Source: Oscillospiraceae bacterium (lineage in GTDB: Bacteria > Bacillota > Clostridia > Oscillospirales > QAMX01). From it: a stretch of DNA of 33,698 nt. This document shows, one piece after another, positions 23,938 through 32,034 of this stretch; the first letter of the stretch is position 1; each line of letters begins with the position of its first letter. A program made the position numbers and the translations under genes. Location of the stretch: contig SVMB01000034.1 of the NCBI GenBank assembly GCA_015067675.1, forward strand, positions 1 through 33,698. Direction: 5' to 3'. A model generated the notes under the pieces. That model saw only the letters and a program-made list of their open reading frames with translations. It was not told the origin of the DNA and searched no databases.

Positions 23938-24804
23938 ATGAATCGTTTTGAAGTAACCGGTCACGAACCCAGCTTTCTGCCCGATGGCAACTGGAAGCTC
24001 GTCTGGGCCGACGAATTCGACGGCACCGAGCTTGACACCACCAAATGGGGCTTCCGTCTCAACTTCTGGGGTAAGCCCTTTGACGCCTACACCGATCAGG
24101 GCATCGTCCTCGACGGCAACAGCCACGTAGAACTGCACCGTACCGAGCGCAACGGCTGTTATGTCTCCCCCCAGCTGCAGACCGGTTCCAACTCCTTTGA
24201 TATTCCCCGGCTCAATGCCAAGGATGACTGGGGGCATGACAAGATTTGGCAGATGCGACCTTTTGAACCACCCAAATTCGTTCATCGTTATGGTTATTAC
24301 GAATGCAGATGTAAATTCCAGAAAGATCCTGAAACCATGTGGAGTGCCTTCTGGCTTCAGTCTCCCACCATCGGTGCACGTTACGAACCCGAATGGTGCG
24401 GTGTTGAGGCTGATATCATGGAATGTTTCCAACCCGGCATCATCAAATCGGGCAACATCATGGGTGGTTACGGCGAGCAGGGTCGTTCCGATGGCCGCGT
24501 TCGCAATGCACTTAAAGAAACACCGGACGGCTGGCACTACTTTGGACTGGACTGGCAACCGGATGGCTATGTATTTTACTGGGACGGACATGAAGTCTCC
24601 CGCTGCAATAAACATGTCTCTCACGTACCGCAGTTCATCCTCCTGACCACCGAGGTACAGGGTTACCGCAAAGCAGGGCAGCAGCAGGCAGCTCTCAAGG
24701 AAAACCCCGACGCCTGGAAAGAGTTCCCCCAGACCGTCAAGGGTGAATTCGTGGACGATGCTTTCATCGTGGACTTCGTGCGCGTCTTTGACCGCGTGGA
24801 CTGA
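23938..24804 (+). CDS. GH16-like glycoside hydrolase, tandem copy 1
   Basis: A 288-residue jelly-roll protein of the GH16 (laminarinase/agarase-like) superfamily. WADEFDGTELDTTKW near 23-37 is the classic first strand. YGYYECRCKF and MWSAFWLQSP lead to the catalytic EADIME (E157 nucleophile, D159, E162 acid/base, the ExDxxE form). DFVRVFDRV closes the fold. There is no signal peptide or anchor, which is unusual because most GH16 enzymes are secreted. AAAGGAG lies 7-9 bases before the ATG. The 5' 250 bases are almost identical to copy 2. The substrate is unknown. Confidence 0.88.
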   Translation: MNRFEVTGHEPSFLPDGNWKLVWADEFDGTELDTTKWGFRLNFWGKPFDAYTDQGIVLDGNSHVELHRTERNGCYVSPQLQTGSNSFDIPRLNAKDDWGHDKIWQMRPFEPPKFVHRYGYYECRCKFQKDPETMWSAFWLQSPTIGARYEPEWCGVEADIMECFQPGIIKSGNIMGGYGEQGRSDGRVRNALKETPDGWHYFGLDWQPDGYVFYWDGHEVSRCNKHVSHVPQFILLTTEVQGYRKAGQQQAALKENPDAWKEFPQTVKGEFVDDAFIVDFVRVFDRVD

Positions 24805-24839
24805 TGAAATCCGCTCCAAATTCTAAAGGAGGATATACC

Positions 24840-25706
24840 ATGAATCGTTTTGAAGTGGCCGGTCACGAACCAAGCTTTCTGCCCGATGGCAACTGGAAGC
24901 TCGTCTGGGCCGATGAATTTGACGGCACCGAGCTTGACACCACCAAATGGGGCTTCCGTCTCAACTTCTGGGGTAAGCCCTTTGACGCCTACACTGATCA
25001 GGGCATCGTCCTCGACGGCAAAAGTCACATCGAGCTGCACCGTACCGAGCGCAACGGCTGTTATGTCTCCCCCCAGCTGCAGACAGGCTCCAATTCCTTT
25101 GATATACCCAAGAGCAACACGAAAAACCCCTGGGGGCAGGATGAAATCTGGCCGCTGGGCATGCTGGAAGAGCCGAAATTCGTCCACCGCTACGGCTATT
25201 ATGAATGCCGCTGCAAGTTCCAGAATGAGCCCGAAGTCATGTGGAGCGCCTTCTGGACCCAATCTCCCACCATTGGCGGCAGATTTGAGCCCGAATGGTG
25301 CGGCATCGAATCCGACATCATGGAGTTTTTCCATCATGGTAAAAACACTGCAGGCAACATCATGGGCGGCTACGGCAAACAGTTCCAGGAGGATGGCCGC
25401 GTGATTTACGATATGGCCGACACTGAAGACGGCTGGCATTACTTCGGCATGGACTGGCAGCCGGAGGGCTATGTGTTCTATTGTGACGGCAAGGAAGTCT
25501 CCCGCTGCAATGCTCATGTTTCCCACGTGCCGCAGTTCATCCTGCTGACCACCGAGGTGCAGGGCTATCGCAAAGCCGGTGAACAGCAGGCAAAGCTTGC
25601 CGATAATCCCGACGCCTGGAAAGAATTCCCCCAGACCATCAAGGGTGAATTCGTGGACGATGCCTTTATCGTTGACTTCGTGCGCGTCTTTGACCGTGTA
25701 GACTGA
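24840..25706 (+). CDS. GH16-like glycoside hydrolase, tandem copy 2
   Basis: A 288-residue paralogue of copy 1, same length, with the catalytic hexad ESDIME at 157-162. It starts 36 nt after copy 1. An in-frame ATG at 24804 exists, but AAAGGAGG at 24825-24832 and the paralogue alignment support 24840. The N-terminal 83 residues are nearly the same as copy 1, whereas residues 90-115 and 165-190, which flank the active-site cleft, differ. This suggests related but distinct specificity. It too lacks a signal peptide. Confidence 0.88.
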   Translation: MNRFEVAGHEPSFLPDGNWKLVWADEFDGTELDTTKWGFRLNFWGKPFDAYTDQGIVLDGKSHIELHRTERNGCYVSPQLQTGSNSFDIPKSNTKNPWGQDEIWPLGMLEEPKFVHRYGYYECRCKFQNEPEVMWSAFWTQSPTIGGRFEPEWCGIESDIMEFFHHGKNTAGNIMGGYGKQFQEDGRVIYDMADTEDGWHYFGMDWQPEGYVFYCDGKEVSRCNAHVSHVPQFILLTTEVQGYRKAGEQQAKLADNPDAWKEFPQTIKGEFVDDAFIVDFVRVFDRVD

Positions 25707-25747
25707 GTAATCTATTTGGAAATCACACTGAAACAGGAGATTGTACC

Positions 25748-26569
25748 ATGAATCGTTTTGAAGTGAAAGATCACGAACCCAGCTTCCTCCCCGAGGGCAG
25801 CTGGAAACTCGTCTGGGCCGACGAATTCGACGGCACCGAGCTCGATACCACCAAATGGGATTACCGTCTCAATATGATGGGGATGCGTTGGCCTGCATGG
25901 GTAGATCGCGGCGTACATCTTGACGGCGAAAGCAACGTCGTCTTTACCCTGACGGAAGAGGACGGCCGTCCCGTCAGCGCCCAGCTGCAGACCGGCTATA
26001 ACTTCATGGATCAGCCGATTGTCCAGACTCAATTCGGCAATGACCATCTTCAGTGGAACATCGGCAAGCTCCACGAGAACAAATTCACCCACGCCTACGG
26101 CTATTACGAATGCCGCTGCCGTCTCCAGCAAAAGCCGGAAGGCTGGTGGAGCGCATTCTGGATTCAGTCCCCGGTCATCGGTGCGTCGCTTGACCCGGCT
26201 GACACCGGTGTTGAGATCGACATCATGGAAAACTTCAAAACAGGCACTGTTGCTTCTCACCATGTATTCACAGGCGGTTACGGTCTTGACATGACCCACA
26301 GCAAAGTGGGCGGCGTTTCCGGTCTTGATCAGAGCGAATATCACTATTTCGGCCTGCTGTGGGACGAAACCGGCTACACCTTCTATGTAGACGGCGTTGA
26401 GGACGGCAAGATCACCGACAAGCTGACCGCACGTCCAGAATTCATCCTCATCTCCACCGAGGTCAAGGGATATCGTCATGCAGAGCATGCACCCGTTCCC
26501 GCTGCCTTTGATGCCATCGGCGATACATTTGTTGTGGATCACGTTCGCGTGTTTGACCGCATCGACTAA
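25748..26569 (+). CDS. GH16-like glycoside hydrolase, tandem copy 3
   Basis: A 273-residue, more divergent member of the tandem array, with EIDIME at 155-160. It shares the N-terminal MNRFEV and WADEFDGTELDTTKW with the other two but diverges after about residue 37. It lacks the segment near 240-260 (KAGxQQ...NPDAWKEFPQ) present in copies 1 and 2. It starts 42 nt after copy 2 with AGGAG before the ATG. It is probably cytoplasmic, since no signal is visible. The array suggests stepwise action on several linkages or substituted forms of one glycan. Confidence 0.87.
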   Translation: MNRFEVKDHEPSFLPEGSWKLVWADEFDGTELDTTKWDYRLNMMGMRWPAWVDRGVHLDGESNVVFTLTEEDGRPVSAQLQTGYNFMDQPIVQTQFGNDHLQWNIGKLHENKFTHAYGYYECRCRLQQKPEGWWSAFWIQSPVIGASLDPADTGVEIDIMENFKTGTVASHHVFTGGYGLDMTHSKVGGVSGLDQSEYHYFGLLWDETGYTFYVDGVEDGKITDKLTARPEFILISTEVKGYRHAEHAPVPAAFDAIGDTFVVDHVRVFDRID

Positions 26570-26606
26570 ATTCCAAAGCCGTAAGAACTTATTTTAGGAG
26601 AATACC

Positions 26607-28034
26607 ATGGAAAGACTGACCCACATCGGCAGCATCATAAAAAAGAAGTCCGTTGATATCAAAAAATCCCGCATCGGTCTGGGCTTTGAAAAGCTCGACC
26701 GCGATGTGTTTAATCCTGAGGATGCCTACGACTTTGTCGCTGAATCCGGCGTGAAGTGGGCCAGGCTGCAGTCCGGCTGGCAGCGTACGGAAAAAGTCAA
26801 GGGCGTCTACGACTTTGCCTGGCTTGACAGCATCGTTGACAGGATGATCTCCATCGGCGTCGAGCCCTGGCTCTGCCTTTGCTACGGCAACGAGCTCTAC
26901 TCCCCCGCTGCCAAAACCATTTTCGGCGCCGTTCATGTCATGCCGCTTCATACCGAAGAGGAACGCACTGCCTGGGTCAATTACGTCACCGCCGTGACCA
27001 CCCATTTCAAGGGCCGTATCCACTATTATGAGGTCTGGAATGAACCCGACGCCGGTACCACATATGATCCGACCGCTGTGCAGCTGGCCGAATTTACCGC
27101 TGCCACCGCAAAGGCCTGCAAGACCGGAGACCCGACCTGTGAGGTTCTCGGCCTGGTCACTTTTGAGCATAATGACTTCAACGAAGAAGCCGCCAGAAAC
27201 GGTATTCTCGAGCATCTGGACGGCGTAACCTATCACGCTTACTACGATCCCATCAATGGCATCAGTGATGATTTCTGGAAAGCTCGATATAACTTTTACC
27301 GTGAACTCTGCCGGTCGCACGGAAAACCGGATATGAAGATCATCCAGGGTGAAAGCGGCGCACAGTCCCGTTCCGACGGCTGGGGTTCGATGTATGGAGC
27401 CGCCTGGACTAAGGCAAAGCAGGCGAAGTATCTTCTGCGTCATTTAATTACCGATATCGGTCTCGGCGTTGAGTTCACCTCCTATTTTTCCTGTGTCGAT
27501 ATGGCCGAAGCCCTCAGCGGAATCGTCGGTGACAGCGCCTCCTACCGTGACTACGGTTATTTCGGTGTTCTGGGTGCAAACTTTAACGAGGACGGCAGAC
27601 CCATCGGTACCTATTCACCGAAGCCTTCCTTTTACGCACTCCAGACGCTTACAAGCGTGCTGGCCGAGGACTACGAAGTCTGCGAGCTTCCTCTGGAGGG
27701 TATCGTTATGGAATCCAGACGCCTTCTCGACCGCGATCTGGTTTTCAATGCCTGTGAACACTACGGTTTCCGTCGCGAGGACGGTTCCTGTGCTCTGATG
27801 TACTGGAAAGCTGCAAATATCCTCAGCGAAACTTACGAGGGAACGATCTCTCTGCGCATCGGAGACGAGCTTGCCGGCAAAAAGATCAAGCTCGTCGATC
27901 TCCTTAACGGCAAAGTGTATGATCTGAGCGATACTATGACCGCCGAGCCCGGACTTCTCACCAACATTCCCGTGATGGATGTGCCGCTGATGCTGATGTT
28001 TGACGATTTCTGTGATTGGGAGCGCATTAACTGA
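26607..28034 (+). CDS. Clan GH-A glycoside hydrolase (GH39-like), tandem copy 1
   Basis: A 475-residue TIM-barrel glycosidase. YYEVWNEPD at 141-149 holds the acid/base E146 of the NEP motif, and IIQGESG puts the probable nucleophile at E249. The last 120 residues look like a small beta domain. The barrel pattern recalls GH39 (xylosidase/iduronidase) and GH5; exact family is uncertain. There is no signal peptide. AGGAGAA precedes the ATG; it follows the third GH16 gene by 37 nt. Being a retaining exo- or endo-enzyme is inferred from the two catalytic Glu. It probably acts with the GH16 proteins on the same glycan. Confidence 0.83.
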   Translation: MERLTHIGSIIKKKSVDIKKSRIGLGFEKLDRDVFNPEDAYDFVAESGVKWARLQSGWQRTEKVKGVYDFAWLDSIVDRMISIGVEPWLCLCYGNELYSPAAKTIFGAVHVMPLHTEEERTAWVNYVTAVTTHFKGRIHYYEVWNEPDAGTTYDPTAVQLAEFTAATAKACKTGDPTCEVLGLVTFEHNDFNEEAARNGILEHLDGVTYHAYYDPINGISDDFWKARYNFYRELCRSHGKPDMKIIQGESGAQSRSDGWGSMYGAAWTKAKQAKYLLRHLITDIGLGVEFTSYFSCVDMAEALSGIVGDSASYRDYGYFGVLGANFNEDGRPIGTYSPKPSFYALQTLTSVLAEDYEVCELPLEGIVMESRRLLDRDLVFNACEHYGFRREDGSCALMYWKAANILSETYEGTISLRIGDELAGKKIKLVDLLNGKVYDLSDTMTAEPGLLTNIPVMDVPLMLMFDDFCDWERIN

Positions 28035-28093
28035 GCCTCAGGCTGCACCTGTAAACGTTCTGCATGACATATAAACACATGGAGGTTTGAAAT

Positions 28094-29512
28094 ATGGAAA
28101 GGCTTACATATGCCGGCAGCATCATAAAGAAGAAATCCGTTGATATCAAAAAATCCCGCATCGGTCTGGGTTTTGAAAAGCTCGACCGCGATGTGTTCAA
28201 TCCCGAGGATGCCTACGATTTCGTCGCCGAATCCGGCGTGAAGTGGGCGCGTCTGCAGTCCGGCTGGCAGCGCACGGAAAAGGTGAAGGGCGTCTACGAC
28301 TTTGCATGGCTTGACAGCATCGTTGACAAGATGATCTCCATCGGTGTGGAGCCCTGGCTCTGCCTGTGCTACGGCAACGAGCTCTATACCGAGGCTGCCA
28401 AGACCGTGTTCGGCGCCGTTGGTGTGCCGCCCATTCATACCCAGGAAGAACGCGATGCCTGGGCAAACTACGTCACCGCCGTGACAAAGCATTACAAGGG
28501 CCGCATCCATTACTACGAGGTCTGGAATGAGCCCGACGGTCAATGGTGTTGGAAACATGGCCCCAATGCCGAGGAGCTTGCCGATTTCACCACCGCCACC
28601 GCCATCGCCTGTAAAGCAGGTGATCCTTCCTGCGAGGTCATTGGCCTCGTCATCTGCGGCAGAGAGGACTTCGCCGCGGAAACCGCAGATTGCGGCTGTT
28701 TTGATCACCTTGATGGCATTTCCTACCATACTTACACCATCAACAAGGACGTCTGGATCAGCCGCATCGACTTCCTGCGTGAGCTCGCTGCCAAACATGG
28801 CAAGCCGGATATTAAAATCTTCCAGGGTGAGAGCGGCACTCAGTCGCGCTCCGACGGTGCCGGCGCGCTGCGCGGCGGCGCATGGACGAAAGCCAAACAG
28901 GCCAAGTTTCTCCTGCGTCATCTCATCACCGACATCGCCCACGGCGTAGTGTTTTCCTCCTACTTTTCCTGCATCGACATGATCGAAGCCCTCAACGGTA
29001 CCGTCGGCGATGTGGCCTCCTATCGTGACTACGGCTATTTCGGCGTCATCGGTGCAGACTTCGGCGAGGACGGCAAGCCCACCGGCAACTTCCACCGCAA
29101 ACCCTCCTACTTTGCGCTGCAGACCCTTGCCAGCGTACTGGCCGAGGATTACGACATCTGCGAGCTGCCCGTGGAAGGTGAAGTCAATCCCTCCGTGCGC
29201 ATGCGCGACGTTGACTTTGACTTCAACGCCTGCGAACGCTACGGTTTCCGTCGTGCAGACGGTGCGTGCGCGCTGATGTACTGGAAGCCTGCCAACATCC
29301 TCACCGAAACCTATGAGGGTACGGTCTCCCTGCGGCTGGGCGCTGATCTCGCCGGTCGAAAAGTTCGGCTGGTTGACCTGCTGGACGGTCAGGTATATGA
29401 TCTCCCCGCGTCCATGACTGCTGAAGAAGGAAAGCTTGTCAACATCCCGGTCACGGATGTGCCGCTGATGCTGATGTTTGATGATTTCTGTGATTGGGAG
29501 CGTGTAAAATGA
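28094..29512 (+). CDS. Clan GH-A glycoside hydrolase (GH39-like), tandem copy 2
   Basis: A 472-residue paralogue of the preceding gene. Acid/base E146 (YYEVWNEPD) and nucleophile E246 (IFQGESG) are conserved. In the first 98 residues I count only three differences from copy 1; the region 149-215, which contributes loops around the active site, is much more divergent. Both genes also end with nearly the same DNA (DVPLMLMFDDFCDWER). GGAGG lies 8 bases before the ATG. Its TGA overlaps the SDR start (ATGA), tying the glycosidase to the downstream oxidation step. Confidence 0.83.
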   Translation: MERLTYAGSIIKKKSVDIKKSRIGLGFEKLDRDVFNPEDAYDFVAESGVKWARLQSGWQRTEKVKGVYDFAWLDSIVDKMISIGVEPWLCLCYGNELYTEAAKTVFGAVGVPPIHTQEERDAWANYVTAVTKHYKGRIHYYEVWNEPDGQWCWKHGPNAEELADFTTATAIACKAGDPSCEVIGLVICGREDFAAETADCGCFDHLDGISYHTYTINKDVWISRIDFLRELAAKHGKPDIKIFQGESGTQSRSDGAGALRGGAWTKAKQAKFLLRHLITDIAHGVVFSSYFSCIDMIEALNGTVGDVASYRDYGYFGVIGADFGEDGKPTGNFHRKPSYFALQTLASVLAEDYDICELPVEGEVNPSVRMRDVDFDFNACERYGFRRADGACALMYWKPANILTETYEGTVSLRLGADLAGRKVRLVDLLDGQVYDLPASMTAEEGKLVNIPVTDVPLMLMFDDFCDWERVK

Positions 29513-30321
29513 GTGCAGTATTGATTACCGGCGCCGCTTCCGGCACCGGATACGGAATTGCCAGAAAATTTGCCGAAAACGGCTGGGATGTGTTCATCAC
29601 AAGTCGTTCTGCCGCTTCCGCTGCGGCGTCTGCCGCAGAGCTTGCCAAAACCTACGGCGTTTTCGCCAAGGGGTATGAGTGCGATATCCGCAATGAGCAG
29701 CAGATCATCGATATCTTCGCCGATATCGATGCCACCGGTCGATTTGTGGAAACGGTTGTACTCAACGCCGCAGATCTGGGCTTTGGCACCGATCCCGCCA
29801 AAGGTCAGGACTTCTTTACGGTCTCCGTTGAGGAATTTCAGCGTGTTTTTGAAACAAATCTCGTCTGGAACTTCATGATCGTGCGTCAGGCAGCGCTTCG
29901 TATGCGGGAGCATCATCACGGATCCATCGTTTTCATCAGCTCCAATACCGCCTACCGTGCAATCCCCAACCGCGCCGCCTACTGCGCCTCCAAGGGCGGT
30001 ATCAACGCCATGGCCAAGGCTTTTGCCGTGGATCTGGGTCCCTACGGTATCCGCTGCAACGCCGTGCTTCCCGGTACCATCAAGACCGAGCGCTGGGTTT
30101 CCATGGGTTCAAAACAGATTGTCAATGGTGCGCTCACACCCATCGGCGACATCACCGACTTTGAGGATATCGCCAATGCCGCCTGGTATCTCGGTACCGA
30201 TCTTTCCAAGAACGTCACCGGTACCGAGCTCATCCTGGACGGCGGAATGTCCTGTCAGCTTTATCCGCAGCTTCTCAATGAACTGAAGCGGCGCGAAATG
30301 GCCCGCGAGCAGGATAACTGA
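29509..30321 (+). CDS. SDR-family oxidoreductase (270 aa)
   Basis: A classical short-chain dehydrogenase of 270 residues. The nucleotide-binding glycine motif is TGAASGTG (7-14), LNAAD stands where NNAG is usual, and the catalytic set is S144/S145, Y158 and K162 (YCASKGG). It ends the eight-gene AraC-controlled operon and overlaps the second GH39-like gene by four bases; the Met at 29509 with GGGAG upstream is chosen. Sugar dehydrogenase activity making an aldonolactone for the UlaG-like enzyme is a plausible role, as in oxidative L-fucose or L-rhamnose pathways, but is inference. Confidence 0.88.
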   Translation: MSAVLITGAASGTGYGIARKFAENGWDVFITSRSAASAAASAAELAKTYGVFAKGYECDIRNEQQIIDIFADIDATGRFVETVVLNAADLGFGTDPAKGQDFFTVSVEEFQRVFETNLVWNFMIVRQAALRMREHHHGSIVFISSNTAYRAIPNRAAYCASKGGINAMAKAFAVDLGPYGIRCNAVLPGTIKTERWVSMGSKQIVNGALTPIGDITDFEDIANAAWYLGTDLSKNVTGTELILDGGMSCQLYPQLLNELKRREMAREQDN

Positions 30322-30348
30322 CCGACCATCATTACATCCAACTTCCCC

Positions 30349-30389
30349 CGAAAGCGAAGAGAAGTGTCTCTTCGCTTTCGCTTATTTTT
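30349..30389 (+). terminator. Intrinsic terminator of the glycosidase operon
   Basis: A perfect 13-bp stem (30349-30361 with 30368-30380), a six-base loop and a CTTATTTTTA tail follow the SDR gene by 27 bases. Confidence 0.88.
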
Positions 30390-30392
30390 AAC

Positions 30393-30613
30393 TGACTTTT
30401 AAGCAAATGCTAAGTAGCAAAATTATCGTTTGTTCCGCACGGCCAGAATCAGCGAATTGACCAATTTCCATAAGTAGAAATTTATTTCATTCGTTTTCAG
30501 CACTTTTCACTTAGAATTGACCTGTTCATCACACAATTCTACATCATATGTCTACAATTCTGCTTTGCCAGGTTTTTTCAAAAGAAAGGAATTTGCTATT
30601 GACTTTTAAGCAA
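30393..30613 (+). repeat. Direct repeat TGACTTTTAAGCAA flanking an AT-rich intergenic region
   Basis: The 14-mer occurs at 30393-30406 and again at 30600-30613, where it contains the -35 box of the aminotransferase promoter. A second repeated motif, GAATTGACC, occurs at 30454-30462 and 30514-30522. The whole 30390-30660 stretch is AT-rich and carries no gene. It may hold an upstream regulatory array or a decayed duplicated promoter. Confidence 0.7.
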
Positions 30614-30627
30614 GAAGCAATTATAAT
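30599..30627 (+). promoter_or_regulatory. Sigma-A promoter of the aminotransferase-SDR operon
   Basis: TTGACT (30599-30604), 17-base spacer, TATAAT (30622-30627), giving a leader of about 48 bases before the ATG at 30682. Confidence 0.85.
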
Positions 30628-30681
30628 AGAAACGTAGGCGAAAGTCTTTACACGATCATCATACCTTTGGGAGGATTTGAA

Positions 30682-32022
30682 ATGGACAATGTATTGAATC
30701 AGATTGGCGCTGTCGATCCCGAACTGCTTTCCGAATATAAGCAGAACCTCATGGTCGGCGGCGGCAGCCCCGGTCCCTGCCTGGTTTCCGGTAAGGGCGT
30801 GCGCGTCAACGACATCAACGGCAAGAGCTACATCGACTGTACTTCTCAGAGCTGGGCTCTGTACCTGGGCTACTGCAACGAAGAGATTCGCGAGTGTGTC
30901 TACGAGCACATGTCCAAGCTCTCTCACGTGCATCAGGGCTTTGATACCCAGGAGCGTGCCTCTCTGGCTCACAAGCTGGCCTCTCTGGCTCCTGAGCACC
31001 TCAACCGCGTTTCCTTCACCGTCGGCGGCGGCCCTGCCATTGAAGCTGCGATGAAGATCGCCATGAAGAACGTGCCCGGTGCCCAGCACTTCATCAACCT
31101 CTGGGAGTCCTACCACGGTTCTACCCTGACCACCGTCGGCGCTTCCTGGCCGTCCACCAAGTCTGCCGGCAAGTTCGTCGGTCCCGTCAACTTCCTGCCC
31201 AACATCAACACCAACTTCATCCGTGTTCCCAACCCCTACTGCTACCGCTGCTACTTCGATCAGAAGGATTGCGCCAACTGCAACATGAAGTGCATCGAGA
31301 TGCTTCGTCTCACCATGGAGAAGGGCGTCTGCGGTCAGGTTGCCGGTATCATCGTCGAGCCCATTCAGGCCTCCGGCGGTCAGATTCCGCTGCCCAAGAA
31401 GTACCTGCAGGAGCTGCGCAAGATCTGTGATGAATTCGGCTGCCTGCTCATCTTCGACGAAATCCAGACCTACTGCCGTATCGGTGACTACTTCGCCGCC
31501 AACTACTACGGCGTTGAGCCCGACATCATCGTCCTTGGTAAGGCCCTGGGCGCCGGCTTCCCCATCGCCGCCATCATCATCCACGATCGTCTGGAAGGCT
31601 TCGGCATGGGAGCTGAGGAGCTGCACACCTTCGCCAACAACTCTGTTTCCCAGGTTGCTGCTCTCAAGCAGCTTGAGATCATCGAGCGCGACAAGATCCT
31701 CGACAACGTCAACCGCGTCGGCGGCCACATCGCTGCCGGTCTGCGTGACATGGTTTCCCGTTACCCCGAGATCGGCGACATCCGTCAGGTCGGTCTGCAC
31801 ATCGGTATCGAGATGATCGATCCCAACACCGGCGCTCCCATGTGCGAGGATAAGGCCAAGGCCATCCGCAGCTATGGTATGTCCGACAACGGTATCATCA
31901 TGGGTACCGGCGGCTTCAAGAAACACGTTCTGAAGATTAAGCCTCCGCTCATCACCACCATGTCCGAGGCTGACGAGATTCTCGAGCGCTTCGAGGGTTC
32001 TCTGAAGATGGCTCTGCGCTAA
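30682..32022 (+). CDS. Class III PLP-dependent aminotransferase
   Basis: A 446-residue class III aminotransferase (fold type I). The PLP lysine is K287 in VLGKALGAGFP, D259 is in LIFDEIQTYCR, and WESYHGST and VEPIQASGG are typical. A cysteine-rich insertion at 187-204 (C-x2-C-x6-C-x2-C-x3-C) has five cysteines; related aminotransferases often carry four in this loop. The usual phosphate-binding SGSEANEAA is changed to VGGGPAIEAA. Codon choice is highly restricted, like the alcohol dehydrogenase, suggesting strong expression. GGGAGG precedes the chosen Met; a TTG start at 30667 is not needed. Amine substrate unknown. Confidence 0.9.
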   Translation: MDNVLNQIGAVDPELLSEYKQNLMVGGGSPGPCLVSGKGVRVNDINGKSYIDCTSQSWALYLGYCNEEIRECVYEHMSKLSHVHQGFDTQERASLAHKLASLAPEHLNRVSFTVGGGPAIEAAMKIAMKNVPGAQHFINLWESYHGSTLTTVGASWPSTKSAGKFVGPVNFLPNINTNFIRVPNPYCYRCYFDQKDCANCNMKCIEMLRLTMEKGVCGQVAGIIVEPIQASGGQIPLPKKYLQELRKICDEFGCLLIFDEIQTYCRIGDYFAANYYGVEPDIIVLGKALGAGFPIAAIIIHDRLEGFGMGAEELHTFANNSVSQVAALKQLEIIERDKILDNVNRVGGHIAAGLRDMVSRYPEIGDIRQVGLHIGIEMIDPNTGAPMCEDKAKAIRSYGMSDNGIIMGTGGFKKHVLKIKPPLITTMSEADEILERFEGSLKMALR

Positions 32023-32034
32023 ACGAGGTACAGT

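Noticed and set aside
23938..29512. Transposon-driven origin of the glycosidase arrays.
   Set aside because: No transposase, terminal inverted repeat or target-site duplication is visible around the copies.
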